Part shown: positions 22,938-35,900 of the stretch, one piece after another
Layout of the letters: each line of letters opens with the position of its first letter
Numbering within the stretch: position 1 is the stretch's first letter
Assembly (NCBI GenBank): GCA_002900995.3
Contig: CM035308.1
Location: 2,852,001 to 2,916,000, forward strand
Reading direction: 5' to 3'
From: Ganoderma boninense
Lineage: Eukaryota > Basidiomycota > Agaricomycetes > Polyporales > Polyporaceae
Length of the DNA: 64,000 nucleotides
Notes under the pieces: generated by a model
Seen by the model: the letters and a program-made list of their open reading frames with translations, nothing else
The model's database searches: none
Told to the model about the DNA's origin: nothing
Made by a program: the position numbers and the translations under genes

Positions 22938-23037
22938 NNNNNNNNNNNNNNNNNNNNNNNNNNNNNNNNNNNNNNNNNNNNNNNNNNNNNNNNNNNNNNN
23001 NNNNNNNNNNNNNNNNNNNNNNNNNNNNNNNNNNNNN
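22938..23037. other. Assembly gap, exactly 100 N
   Basis: A run of exactly 100 N, the usual placeholder for a scaffold join of unknown size. The inverted-repeat homology reaches its left edge without a taper. No telomere-like TTAGGG tract is visible on either side. Confidence 0.98.
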
Positions 23038-23445
23038 CACGTCCAGGCGGCATCCGCGTCGCACTGGCGGCACTGGCAGCGACAAGCGTCTTCTCTCCCG
23101 AACCCCAGTGTACCAGTCAGTGGCGGCACAGCGGCGTCCGAGTCGAAGTAGCCTTGGAGCCTGTCCTGCCGGCAGGAGTCCGGTCCATCGCCTCGCCTCC
23201 CCCGGGCGCCCCGTCGGGGTGCAATGTCAGGGGGTATAGCGACATCCCTGTTCCGAAATGATCTGCCACGGTCTGAGCACGTCGCACGTCAAGTCTTGCC
23301 CAGTTGGCTCTCTGCTCAGCACATTCAGTGGGCATGCTCCGGATGCGGATCCTGAGTTTGAGCGTGCTCGCGGAATGTCCGGCCGTGAGAGTGAATCACC
23401 GCAGAGCGCGACCGGGTATGTAGGAGGGAACGGTATTCGACGAGC
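23038..23445. other. Unpaired 408 bases on the right of the gap
   Basis: This is the only part of the right copy near the symmetry point without a partner on the left. It continues the right copy past the place where the left copy is cut by the gap, so its partner is probably missing from the left contig. It is GC-rich with several short GGCACTGGC-type direct repeats near 23062-23081. I see no convincing gene. Confidence 0.6.
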
Positions 23446-25477
23446 GACCGTCAGCCGCTCCTGTTGAGTGGGCGGATTATCCGCCGGATTCTCTCGCATG
23501 AACAAAACCGGTGTAAGCTCAGACACGAATTGTCAATTTCAGGGTCACCGAAACGGAGGCGCACCTTCCAGAATGGTCGCGAGCGTCCTCGAGGGAGCTG
23601 CCGCGGCCACGAACCTGCGTCGATGGAACCGGGGATCGATCTGGCACCGTGGCGCCGACGTCCGCACGAGAAGAATACGGGGAATTCGAGGAGAATAAAC
23701 CGGCCGCCGCACGAACCCCCCCCCCCCGCCGCCGCGACCCAGGTGGCGCCGAGCTCCGAAGAAGCAGCTCAGGAGACACTTGGTCGCTTGTCGGCGACGA
23801 GCAAGGTTCGACTCTACATTGTCGGCGACCCGGGAGAGCCCGATGAGGCATATCAGACTCGGGTGACCGACGACCCCGAGACGAAGGCGATACGGAGGAT
23901 GTAGTCGATGCTCGGTGCTAGAACATTCTACGCGCCCAGGGATATACCTCAAAGGGGCACGTTGTGCTCTCGCGGGAGGGACAGCAGTGTGTCAGTGGGA
24001 GACATTGCGTGTAAGCAACGTGCCATAGGTGCAACAGACCCATCTCCCACATCTGGCATGCACACAGAGGCGCAGCCCACCGCTCAGCTCGGGAGGCTCT
24101 CCAACGACCATGTTCATTGAAGAACCATACCTAGAAAGGTGCAGACACGTCAGCACATTCATCCCCCGCGCGTTGCAGAGACAAGGAATGCAAGCGGTGC
24201 ACTCCAAGGATGTGCCTGGTCTGCTACATGTGCATGCCGACAGCAGCCTGAAGGGAGTGAATCGGAAAATAACGCATCGGCGCCGTCGAAGATGACACTC
24301 ACAGGAAGCAGGGCGTGCCGGATGAGAAATTTCACGGCGGGGCGGAGTTGAAGTGAGACAGGATTTGAATGGTGGCAGTCCAAGGCTCCTCGCACTGGTA
24401 GTCGACGTCCTTGAGCTTCCTGGTCGTGGATGTCCTTGAGCTTCCTAAAGCTCGGTCGTTCTCGGACGATGCAGGGTGTAGGGAAACTGAAGGTTATTGG
24501 GGAATAGAGATACCTGACGAGCCAATCGTTAGCGTGGTCTAGTGCCAACTGAGACTACGCGCCTGACTGGCTTCGACTTCGACAAGCACCCCTGAGTCCA
24601 CCAAGGGGAAACCCCAGGACTATACTCCCCCATCCGGGAGGGCCATACCTTAGAAAGCATATCTGCAGGTACGGCACAATATAAGCGGCGGAGAAGGACC
24701 GAGCGACGAGCATTTTTGAGATGCTCCCCTGCGGCTGTTTCCTCGGCCAATCCACTGTCAATGGAGACCCCGGGCCGGGCCAGAGAAAGTTCGCCGTCGC
24801 AAAGTGTCACATACCTCATGATAATGCGTAGGATGCCATTAAACGCTATACGGATACAGGTTGAAGGCTCTCGGGAGGTTTTGGCAGTGGTGTAAATTGA
24901 AGATGAGTGCCATTGAGGTGGGTGCCGCAACTCGCTCGCGGTGGTCTCAAAGAGGTATGATAGGCGCCCTGAACATCCGTGGCACAGCCTGGTGCATAAG
25001 CGCTTGCATACCCGCGGTGTGTCCTTTCTCCACGACTTCCATCTCGCCGCGAGCGCATCTCCTCCAATTATGCCGACTTCTCACAACAGGCCTCCACATT
25101 GGCTGAAAGCGCGACGTGAACATGTGCAATGCAGGGTCATATCGATGGGAACAAAATTCGGCTGCCAATGCTGCCGTTTCTCGAACAAGGTATGGCCGGG
25201 GGATAGTGGCCTTGGATCGAGGCGTGTACGCTTCTTGTGGTGTAGAATTCTGACTGCTTACCTCCGCATACTGCGCAATCCGGTCGCCTGCTGTCCAAGC
25301 CCGCTTCCCGTCGGCGACCACGCACGAGGCCTGTGCTCTCGCATCGAACTCTCGAGCACTGCGACCTGCGAATCGATAGCGGGAACCAAATCTGGGTGCC
25401 CTCACCTTCAAAGCCGTCCACGATCGCTGTATATGGCCGTTCGACGTCACTCGCGGTCCGGGACTGGAGCGTCAAGA
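23446..25477. other. Inner part of right arm, no supported gene
   Basis: Counterpart of 20827-22937. It contains a run of 12 C at 23718-23729 where the left arm has a shorter, mixed sequence, and several frames that are not kept between arms. No supported gene. Confidence 0.35.
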
Positions 25478-25636
25478 TCACTCAAGGACCCGTTCCGACG
25501 CAACTGGAGCCTTCAGGCGCACCGAGGCGTCGGAAAGTTCAACGGCTATCCGCTCCATAGACCCGTTTACTGCGGCCTGCATGGACAGTAACACAATGGC
25601 CGCCAAGACGGCTGAGTTCGCCGTGGCGTTCACCAT
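25478..25636 (-). CDS. Candidate small hydrophobic protein (right copy)
   Basis: A 52-residue frame, MVNATANSAVLAAIVLLSM..., the counterpart of 20662-20826. Substitutions between the copies are scattered and no indel breaks the frame; the stop comes two codons earlier because the Trp codon TGG of the left copy reads TGA here. Role unknown. Confidence 0.3.
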   Translation of the reverse strand: MVNATANSAVLAAIVLLSMQAAVNGSMERIAVELSDASVRLKAPVASERVLE

Positions 25637-25995
25637 CTAGCTTCCTTCCCCCGGCCGCTCGGAGGAAATGTCCAGGGTTGGACGCGCTGTAAGGCTTCAC
25701 GGTGTGTTGTCCCTACTATGTCCATCGAGAGAGCGGTGCTCACAAGGCTATGTGGTGGCTGTATGCTTCGCCCCGTGTTGGCGGAACATCTTCATCCCAT
25801 AGGTCGCCCTACCAATTTCCTCAATCGTACTTAATGATTGCGTTGCGCCATTGCGCCAGACCATGTATTTACTCTCCTCTATTCTCGTGCAAGATCGTCG
25901 CTGATTACTGTCGAGCTTTGTCAACGCCGCCTCGTCAATATACATATACAGACGGCAACCCCACCAAATAGTCTGGAGCTGCAACCGCAGTGGAG

Positions 25996-26620
25996 GTTTT
26001 CTGGATTTTTATCCATGGGCGTTGACTGGACATAGTCCTCGGTCGCGCTATCTAATCCGCAGCCACTGTCACTGCAGCCTTTCTCTGTCTTGCCACTGGC
26101 AGCTTCCATACGCTATCAGATTCCAGGGCTCCATTCACCACTCCGAACAATACGGAGCCGTGGCACCTCCGTTGGACATTCTTCGCACAGGCGCACGCCT
26201 TCTGCGATGACCCGTGTCTGCGTGGCGTATTCACCGCATCTGCTCCTCGGACATCCGTCGTCCTGGCTTCGATGGCTCTCGGGCGTCCTCCTGGCATGTC
26301 GCTGTCCTCGCCGTACCCACCGCCGCGCCTGCTGCCAGTGGTGGTGCATCCCCATCCCGTCCTTCAATGCATGGGTACCATCTCCCGGTTCGACTCTGTG
26401 ATTTCTCGCGATCGCGCGCCCGCTACGGCTTACTTCCACGCCCTACCCTTGTCCCCTGCCGCTCTTCCCCGTCGTGCTACTACGCGACTCGTGCCCTTGT
26501 CGACGAACCTGTTCTTCGCCACAACAAGCTCTAGCCCCTCATCTCCGCCGTGGCGCCCCCGTCCACCACTAAGTTTCCGTCCTTCCCTCCCAACCCCTCT
26601 CTCCCCAGAGCACCAGGTCG
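25996..26620. other. Right-only insertion of about 620 bp
   Basis: At the matching left position (about 20300) the two flanks lie almost side by side. The extra segment carries open frames (26214-26534 and the front of 26272-26802) and a long pyrimidine tract ending CCCCAG at about 26608, like a leader or intron end. No terminal repeats or target duplication seen. Confidence 0.4.
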
Positions 26621-29600
26621 CAGTGTGGCACGCCGCAGAGCGCCAGTCGCCCCCATGTCCCCCTCCCTTTTTAACCCTCGAGTGTCTTATGTGGACAACT
26701 GGCACCGGCCGAGCCGTCATGGTCCCTCTGCACACGAGATGGAACGAGGCGCTGGATGACACAAAGCCAGGTCGAGGATCTTCTTACATGATTCAGAGAT
26801 AACAATTCGAATGCCGTCGTCGTACCAGTGCGCGGAAACCTCGATTGTGTAGCGCGGGAACACGCGACGCGCATTACGCCTCAATATTCAATGTGCGCGC
26901 TCATACATAGCTCCTATCGAGCGAGTCAGGGTCTGTCGGAGCGCCTTGATGCTTCGTGCAACTCAGCTTCGTCGCTTCTCTCCGCAAAGATGCGTCGGCA
27001 CGGAACTTGGTAGATGATTGTCATTGTCAGCGCCTCCTCTCCGGCTCGCCCCAGAGCCAGCGGGTTCAGCGCGCCTTCGACGATCTGTAGTGAAAGTTCA
27101 AAGCTGTACACGGCAACTCAAGCCAGCTTCTGCGCATCATCGGAACGCCGTCTGGCGACTTCCCCTGAGAAGGTGTAACAAGAGACCGCGTGTAGAGGAC
27201 GAGCAGCCGTAAAAGCCTTTCGGCGCGAAAGGTTGCTGCGTGGTGCATGCTTCCCAGACGCCTCTGTTTCGTGTTTCCCCCCCCCCTCCTCCTTTTGCCC
27301 GGGACTTGGTATTTCGGCGGTACGCCAAAGAGGTCACGGTGTCTGCCTCGTCTGCGGCCGTCCACTGAGCGAGCTGCTGTGCGAACAATCAGTCAGACGA
27401 GCAAGCAATGGCGTGCCGCTCGTGTCCGGGTGTGTCGTTCTGCCTGCGGTGTCCTTCACGCCCCGCTAGCAACGCACCCTGTCTGTGATAAGCGTCAGTG
27501 TGGTTGTATCTGCTGTCCACCACTTGCATCCAAGGATCGTCTCCGAGAAGCAACTTAACCGACTGGAAAACGGCGATTCCTTGGCTGGCTTATCCGCTGA
27601 GAATCGCCCGCTGGAGCGGCTTCCTTATCCTCTTTGTCGCCGAGACGCCTGGGATACCAGTTATATCGAGCTCGAGAGCGCGGAAAGCCCAGGAGCGGCG
27701 CATGCGGCGTCACCAAAGGTGTCCCCGAATTGCTCGGAATCTACGGGGCATGGTCACCAGCACCGATGTCGGCGCGAAGCAGTGGGCAGAAAAGGAAGGT
27801 TGTTCGGGCGGAGCGCGCCGCCTATCCTGCCCTTTGGAACCTGGTACACGCCGGTGAAAATATAACGTGAGAGGCTACGTATCCTGCCAGGAAGGAACAT
27901 GGAGGATATGGATCTCAAGTCGCCTGAGGCTGAAATGGAGACAGATAAGCGTCCGTGCACCCGGCGCTGACTTACTTTGAGAGGTGCGAGCGCGCGTCTG
28001 GATCCATATGACGAATCATCCCCCCTCTCTTGTGCTGAGCTCAGAGAAGGGCATTCGCCCGCTCTCCCGTTTCCGAGCGGTCTGAACATGGTGTTGTCTA
28101 ATTAACAAAATTGATCGAGTGAGCACAACTTGAACTTCAGGGCAGAACTACAAGTCGAGAAGAGATCTGAGTATGTAGCGCTGGTGATAGTACGCTATCC
28201 TCACACAGCGTCCGCGGTAAATCCTATCATTATTAGTGTCAGCAGTGTGGATGTAATACCGAATTAGATGGGGAATGTGTAGAGAGCGGTTGAGTGCACT
28301 CCGAGTCAGGCTCGCCACTCAAAGCTGCCGAGCGCGCGTTCGGAGTCTGAAACTCCACGTGGGCCCAACCCCAAATGGTGTACTAAGCGCTGATGCTGGA
28401 CGTTGTGGCGCAGATCGATATCGATGGCACACCGAAACCATTTCCTTCCAGGCCTGTAATTATTCACAAGTACGCTTCCCCGCCATGCTTTCAAGGTGCC
28501 ACTGTGGTTCACAGCAAGCAACAAAACATTTGCATTATCAGGTATACAATGACAGCCGAGAACACCGTCAATGCAGACTCGGTCATGGTCTTCTGTTATG
28601 CGCAAGGCCCTTTGAATCAAGGAGCTAGCAACCGTAGGTCACCGCAACTGCCCGCCCTCTCAACATGGTCATATGTCGAATTACCAAAGGATGCGAATAC
28701 GGGGTTCTATATGTCCTCGGTTTCATGATGACAGGAGATACTATCGATCTTCGGACAGTGTCGTGAGCGTCGCCGCAACATCGTCAGCTGCACAGTACAT
28801 TCAAGCTGTAACTGTCAGATACACCCAAAAGGCAACAATAATCACTATTTCGAGGCAAGTAGGCCCCTTCACAAAAAGCTCCGCGGCGCTCACGCTGTGT
28901 TTTACGTCTTGGCACTGGCATTGGGACTCCGAGATCGCCACATGGGCCTCTGCCGAGTCCCGATTCCCGGCGCTCCAAACCTCCGCCATCCATGGAATTC
29001 AAATGATTCCAGGAGAAGATTCCTTCAGATATTTCCCGGCGTGCACTGGTGTCCGCAGGTGGGGTTTGGTTGGGTTCCTGGCAAATGACCTGGAACGCGG
29101 TAAGCTGCCTGACCATAGTATGTGCAACTCCGTTCCATCGGATGGTCGGACAGTCCGCTTCGAACGGCGGGCAAATTTTCTTCAAGCCGCGCACGGCCGA
29201 TGACGACTCGCCGCAGCAGTGCAGCTTCGATTCGGCTCGTGCGAACCACTGGCACATCTACCTTCCTCTCCGTCCAGTGTCCGCGCGCAACACCAGTGAC
29301 AAACGTTGTTCAGGCGCGACATCCAACTGACCTCGTCATGCGGCGTTTCTAGAGTGCTGGACCAGGCCAGATCAAGCTCCATTCCCCGTCTTTATGCCGC
29401 GCTCTTCGATCCTGCACTGGCGTGAGGGGGGTCGGTAGCGCAAGATGCAGTGGCCCCCTGGTGACGTCTGTCCGAGGAATATTCGCCGGTGGGAGGACGG
29501 GGAAGCCTCATCGACGTTGACAGCGGACAGTTTCACGCCCGGGTTGAGGATGGCTTCGAAAACGGACAGCATCCGTCAGGTTCCCCAATGCTCGTCGACG

Positions 29601-31109
29601 CAGTGGGTAAATCTAGAAAATGACTTCGCTGCATCATCCGCGGGCGAATTATCGCCGCGTAAGTGCCTCTCTGCTGCCCCTCTAGTCACCGGCGGTTCCT
29701 CCACGCTCACATTTTAGCCCTACACAGGCGACCTCATTTGCGCCCGATTTAATTGTATTTGTATTTTGCTTACTCCAGGCACGAAGATTCCCTATTTCAA
29801 CCCGAGCTGGTATCGCCTTGGGCTTTTTGTGTCCTCGGCTTTCGCATCTGCGATCTCGCGTCGGTGGCACTACTCCCAGTCCAGCAACTCCGACGGAACG
29901 CCCGCTGCTGCATTCCCACATGCGCCCACAAACCACTTCTCGATCAGCTCTCCGAGAGCCAGCCTCCCGTCCGGCACCCCGTTTTCTCCCCGTCCATTCG
30001 GTTGAAACCCTCCAACGAGGTGTCGCCCAGTCGGGTTTAGTCCTTCTTCGGCGGGCAATGCGGGAACGACTGGCATGAGCGCGGGCGATGACAACATTAT
30101 CCTCGGTTCCCGAAAGTCGCTGGACCACAAGCCGATCGGCACAGTCCAACACCAGCCAATCGATCTTCCACGGCTCGTGCAGAGAATATTTGCTCGGGGC
30201 ACGAGCAGGCCCATCGTGACCCAGATGAAGAGGAATTATTTTTTCATCCAGCTACGCTGGCGTCTACGCAGCACCCTCTAACCCCGCCCCTGCCGGACTC
30301 TGGCTTCTTGCATGAAGGCGCCGCCGCTATGCCGGAGTCCCGGGCGTTCATGTGGGGATCACGTCGTCGAAGGGATTAAGCTATCCTTCGCTGACAAGGC
30401 GTGGTGGTGCGTCATTTCACGAGAGAATACGTGGCCTATCATCTGACGAGTCGTCTGGGTGGCCAGTGGTTTGCAATTACTATTCTAGGTATTTACACGA
30501 CCCGCGACCACTCTGTCAAGGAGCGGGGGGTTGCCTCGGTGCTTTTGGCGGCCTGTGGCTCTGATGTCTTGTCCTAGGACATGTAACGTTCTTCCCTTGC
30601 GCGTCGAACTAGTATGTACCGATGCGCCAGATGTTTGTCCTCTATCGGAGGCGGAAGTGGCTTACTCACGAACACTCATACAATGCCACTCGGAGGATGT
30701 GCCGTACATATTCTGTACGTTTACAATCACGAAGGTATGCGCCAAGGCTGCTCTGAGAAGAGCGGTTTCTCGTCATATACAAACCTTATCACATTCCTGG
30801 GACAGCGCGAACTTCTCTCGATGGGCGCCGGAAAGAGGCGCGGCAGCTCTCAGGCTCCCATCCCCGTCTCGCCCACCTATTCCTCGAATTCCTCTGCGGG
30901 CTCCGACCTATCCAGCTCCGACTTTGCCAGCTGCGCATCATGCATAAAAGCGTCCCCGACCTCCGTCCTATATCGATCGCTCCTTGTCCCGGATCCCCCA
31001 GCTACACGGATCACACAAAATACCTCCAACACCATCTCCCCGCTCCCCATCGCGCCTCCATCCGACCCTCCTCCCTCTCGTGTATCCTTCTTTCCTTCTC
31101 CAAAATACC
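26621..31109. other. Right-arm interval between the inner part and gene C
   Basis: Counterpart of 15235-20300. Apart from the 28393-28728 frame I see no supported gene. Lacks both left-only insertions near 28160-28190. Confidence 0.35.
28393..28728 (+). CDS. Candidate unidentified protein (right copy)
   Basis: A 111-residue frame from ATG at 28393 with natural-looking composition: MLDVVAQIDIDGT, then VVHSKQQNICIIRYTM, then STWSYVELPKDANTGF before the stop. The left arm preserves most of it but appears to need an intron. I do not recognise a family. It may be an exon of a longer plus-strand gene that includes frames up to about 29200. Confidence 0.25.
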   Translation: MLDVVAQIDIDGTPKPFPSRPVIIHKYASPPCFQGATVVHSKQQNICIIRYTMTAENTVNADSVMVFCYAQGPLNQGASNRRSPQLPALSTWSYVELPKDANTGFYMSSVS

Positions 31110-31812
31110 ATGGCACCCTTCCCCACCGGAGTCCCTTACAAGGAGAATGCGTCGACTCGGATCTCGCCCAAGATCATTATAGCCAGCTGCGTCCGTACGT
31201 CCCCTTCTCGTAGTCCCGCTTCTAGTATCCCCCTTCTCATACGACCGCATTCGATCATGATCTCCATGTTCGGTCCCCGGCTCTCGCTCCCGACCGCGAC
31301 TGGCAGTCGCCTTCTTCGCGATCGCATTCGGCTTCCTCTTCGTCGCCCGCAAGAAGCGCCGCGCCGCTTCCCCCGAGCCTCCTGCCCATGCCCTGGCCAG
31401 CGCGGCGCAGCCCAAGCACTCCCCGAACTGCCCAAACCGCCGCGAACCCGCCGTGCCCCATGGCGCCTCCAACTCCGTCCCCACTGGCACTGACACCGCC
31501 GCCTCCGAAGCCAGTGGCAGCACTGGCAGGTGCCCCATCTGCGCATCGCAGCCCACCGTCGCGGCCACTGGCACTGCGACGGGCAGGCGCGGCTTCGACG
31601 TCCCCCGCTCCTCCTACCAATCCATGCGCTCTCTCCCATCATACACCAGGCACTCTGCACCGACAGGCGTCCTGACGGTTCAGGTCCGGCCACAGGCTGC
31701 CTGGCGCGCCTCACGGGCCTCTCCCCAAGCTACCACTAGTAGCACTCCTGCGGCGCCTCCCCGTGCGTACGTGGCGCGTGGACCAACCGCCAGCGTCCGT
31801 CGCGCGGGCTAG
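31110..31812 (+). CDS. Small single-pass membrane protein, family member C, right copy
   Basis: Exons 31110-31194 and 31307-31812, phase-1 intron of 112 bp (GTACGT...GGCAG); 196 residues. Helix KIIIASCV joined to LAFFAIAFGFLFV, then ARKKRR; tail with CPIC, TRHSAPTG and C-terminal ARGPTASVRRAG. The start follows a CT-rich leader (TTCTTTCCTTCTCC). Together with B, A and D it forms a same-strand series on this haplotype at 31.1, 37.5, 43.5 and 51.2 kb, which suggests tandem duplication followed by divergence. Function unknown. Confidence 0.75.
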
Positions 31813-32744
31813 CAGTAGGTTCGCCAGTGTCCTCTGGGAGGATAGACCGCGCGTTGGCCCGTTTCTAGACGGACGACGGCTCTGCTTTGTCTCGTTTAGA
31901 TAGCTGTCGTCTTTCCGTACATCTGCAAGTGCTCCCTGGACCATCCTCTACGCTGCTACCGCCTTCCCCCTCTTCCTTCGATGATGCTGTATTGATAGTT
32001 ACTCGCCCTGCAGGTTCCCCAGAGATCATGATGCGATGAAGCTTTGTAGAACTTAGAAAGCCGAATGTACGCTAGTATGAAGTTGGACGAGATTTACCGT
32101 GTAATGAACAACGCAGTCGGTTTTCATTAATGAATATTGAGTGCCTCCGAGACTCCCATCCGCCGACACGAGGGGGCCGGGATTTGTTACCATGCCACTT
32201 GTCGGAGCCCCAGGCTCGACCTCGCCAGCCTTGACGCTGGATGGTCATGCAACCGTCCCTCGGAGCTCGGTCCGCCTTGATGTCCCCTTTTCGTCTGCCC
32301 GAAGTTGCCAGTGTGCAACTTGCGCCCAGCCTGAATTATGTGACGAGTCGTATTCTGAGTTCGCCGAGCCCACGATGTAACTGTCAGGAAATGTGAGGTG
32401 TCAAATAGGCCTCTGCCGCTTGCACACCTCGGCCTAGCCGTTGGACTCGGAGGCATCCATCGTGAACCTATGTAGTAGAATACATTGCGCTGTTCTAGAA
32501 GCGACGTCAGTGCGTCCCCGTTCTTCCCGCCCGGCGTTCAATCAGAAGTGGGCCACCCCGATTGCGGCGTAGACAAAGTCTCTGAGTTCCTGTACTCGGG
32601 TCCAAGCGGGTCTAGCACGTAACTTTGCGTACCGGCAGAATCCAGCTACGTACCCTAGGTCTGCGCCCTGCGCCCTAGTACTGCTTCGCGGCACCAAACA
32701 TGCAGACGCGCGTTCCACAGCGGCTGTCCCCTGGAGCTCGCGCC

Positions 32745-32966
32745 TCAGGCGGCGTACTTGAGGCACGCCCCATTGGCAGCGCTCGCCCGCGCATCATCGT
32801 CCACGAAAGCTTCTCGCCTCGGCCTCCACCGCCGTATGTCCACTGGTGCGCTTGTCCGCCCGTGTAGTCCAGGTCGCGTGCGGATGGCCCCAGGAAGCAG
32901 ATCTGCTTCCTCGGGTTCTACGCACGCGACTTCTAGTCGCCAAATATAGCACAAGCACAAGCACAT
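32745..32966 (-). CDS. Candidate terminal exon of an unidentified gene (right copy)
   Basis: Counterpart of 13304-13558 with the same stop. It lacks 12 codons and one codon and has a CTTGTG repeat unit more; all are triplet-sized changes. An in-frame TAG lies just upstream of the first ATG, so either translation starts there or the exon starts at the acceptor CTAG just after it. Confidence 0.3.
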   Translation of the reverse strand: MCLCLCYIWRLEVACVEPEEADLLPGAIRTRPGLHGRTSAPVDIRRWRPRREAFVDDDARASAANGACLKYAA

Positions 32967-35900
32967 GCCCTAGAGCCTGAGGCAGAACGTCGCGGCCGAG
33001 GATGCTGTAGAACTGTGTGTGCCGCGAGGCGAATGCCCTAGGACACCAACTCCCGTATCCACCAACATATCAGATCACTGGAAGCCCGTGCGGACCGTGC
33101 GGACTGAGAATCCACGCTAGCCGCGGCCGTCGCGGTCGGCGACGAAGCGAGGACTTCCTGAGCACAGGATCCTGGACGGAAAGTTTGAGAGAGAGGACAC
33201 AGGCTCGCGTGAGCGAATCGCCCAGTGATTCTCTCGCGTGAGTGCAGCCGAATTTGGGGGAGGCATGGCGTCCCAAGCGCATGCCAGTGCGCATGTTCCA
33301 GCGCCGCAACCGCCAGGGAAGAGTGTGTGTTTCCCGATCGCGGCGCCGCGTGAAGTGAGGGACAGAGGCTAATACGCACTCGGATTGCGAGCCGGCATGT
33401 GCCAGTGTATATGCGTAATGATGATCTGCGCATCGATGTTGTTAGCACGAGGAGACGGAGACCGAACAGCGAACGCCGTACAATCAATCTTGAGACGGTG
33501 GGCGCGGACGCATTGAAGGTGCCAACACGAGAAGGAGCCGCTTGAGTGGCCTGAGTTCACACCAAGTCTCTCCGAAGCGCGAAAGCGGGAGGGCGGCGGA
33601 CTTAGTGTGGCTCGACGTCCGCAAAACAAGCACCGCCAGCGCGATCCCGGTTCCTGTAAGCACGCTTCTCGACGCGACAGAGCCTCGAGGCGGGTCCTTG
33701 GTCGCCGAACGCTCTGGGTGCATTTCAGGAATGATGCTTATTTGCGGCGTATATGCGGGGGCTGCTTACACAAAAAAAGAAGCTGCGCACTGGGGCCGCA
33801 AGGCACTGCATCCCGAGAAGCAGTGACATACGCACGGATTTGGAACTTCGAAGTGGTTGGGCTACGCAGCCCTTCTCAGTCGCGCTCGGGAGCAATCCTG
33901 CGCCCGGGGCCTGCCCCGCCCTCGTGATGGGGAATAGAGTGGCCCGGAATGCGCGAGGACGATACTAGCAGGCCGCACGCCAGAGGATGGCACCGAAGAG
34001 AAGAGAAGGCGGTGAGTCCGTTTGAACGTTCCCGATCCGCAGAAACCCACAGTGTGCACCGAATATGCGCGAGCAGCTCGCCGTACCTTGGCATCCTATC
34101 GCAGTCCAAGAGGCTATATTAAGCCTGACGGGCTTGGCGTACGAGAATAGCCCAAGCCGTGGTCGAGGTGCCGCATTTCTCCGTGTCGCGGTGACGCTGG
34201 AGTCGTAAGAGGCGATAGCGCGGGATGACAAGTACTGTGGCGGATGAGGACGGAACCTGGCGCCGCCCCTCGTCCGCGTCGGTGACCACGGGAAGACCTG
34301 GTGCTTGTTTCATCGGTGTTACCTGAAACATATTGAATGAGTGAGAAAATGTGGAAAGCTAGGCATTAGTGCGCCCACAGGAGCAGTCCTACGGCGGTGC
34401 AATAATTACCGACGCCGCTCGCAGCTTCGGGGCAGGGCCCTCTGCCGGTGTCCGCTCCGATCTTGAAAAGTTTCAGCTCCGGTCAACGAAGAAGGACGCT
34501 CGAGGAAACCAACCGCGTACCTTGCGCACCCCACTAGACTCGCCGCATCCACAGAAAGTTCGAAACGAAGAGTCTGGGTGCCAATCAGCGTATTCCGAGT
34601 CGGCCGTGACGGAGTGCTACTAGCGGCATCTCGTGTGTCCGAGGCCGAACGTCAGCTGACAACATTGAGTGGCCTTTGATGTATTCGCATGGATGACATG
34701 AGCCATATACGTCAAGTGGAGAAGCAACCCTCCCCGTTTATGCATCTATCCTGGGCTCCGAAGCTCGAAAAAGTCTTCGCCGCATGGTGCCAGGTGTGAG
34801 GGCTGTTGTCATGGCCCATTTCATGTCCGTGAGTGCGTAGCGGTATACTTTCTCGAAGACGAAGAGGATGGCGACTTCGCAAAGGCTATGATAGTTTGCA
34901 GAGGAAGCCAGAGGAAAGTGGTGGTTGCTGCGCTTGCAGCACATGCTGGCGGCAGGCGGTGGTTCATTTTGATGGCATTCCCAATGGGTAAGCAGCCGAC
35001 ACGTCGCCAACACCATATACGGGCGCTAGGGGGCGTATGTACTGTAGGTTCAGTTGCTCCTGTTTGTTCTCTCACCTTCATTTCCCATGACCACGCATAC
35101 ACTCTGATTTTGGGTTTTATGAACAGAATTCTTAGCGCATCAGTTCGGGAGAAAGGTCCAAGGACACCTGCGATTTCTTCCAATGCCAATAATGTTCGAT
35201 GGCGGCCACCGGCGAATGCACGACCGTGACATGGCCGGAAACTACTGGCCTTTGATCCTGGAAGGTCCTTGTTACGGTACGCTAATATTTCCATTGCGCC
35301 AAGTAGTCTGTCGCCTGACCTTCGCAGTCTCCGCATCCTGCCCGCTCGTGCTTGCAGCGCAAACACGTTCCTCGTCGCCGACTCTCTAAATGAAACTTTG
35401 AACCACCGCAGCTTGCAAACCTCCGGAATGCGTCACCGATGGGCTTATCAAATATAGGCGCAGGGCCATCGAGACAATCCCGGGCCTCCATCGCCTCATC
35501 GGGTCGTCCGATGTCACTCGCAAGTTGCGGGCCGACTGAAATCTCAAGACCGTTCAAAGCCCGCGATTGCGCTTAGAACCCCCTCTGATTCCTTTGAAAC
35601 GCCAGGGCTGTCCACTTCATCAACCCAAATGACTACTACAGCTTCGCGGGAGAGTGGCGCTGGACCTCGAGGCCGCGTAGACTGAGCGACGTCAATGATC
35701 ATCGGAGTTACGCAGGAGTTGCGGGTCGTTCTTCTGAGCGTCCCGCCACACGCGTCACTGCCTGCACACCTCACGTACACTTACGTATGATGGAGGTTCT
35801 GCAGGCAATGTGAGTGCTAATTTCCTTTGCGGAAAATTCAGTCTTACCAGGGTATATTTAGGTTCCGTGCTGCACCTAGTATCTTTGCAATTTCCGAATG

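Noticed and set aside
22900..23445. Telomere or chromosome end at the N block
   Set aside because: No TTAGGG-type tract on either side.
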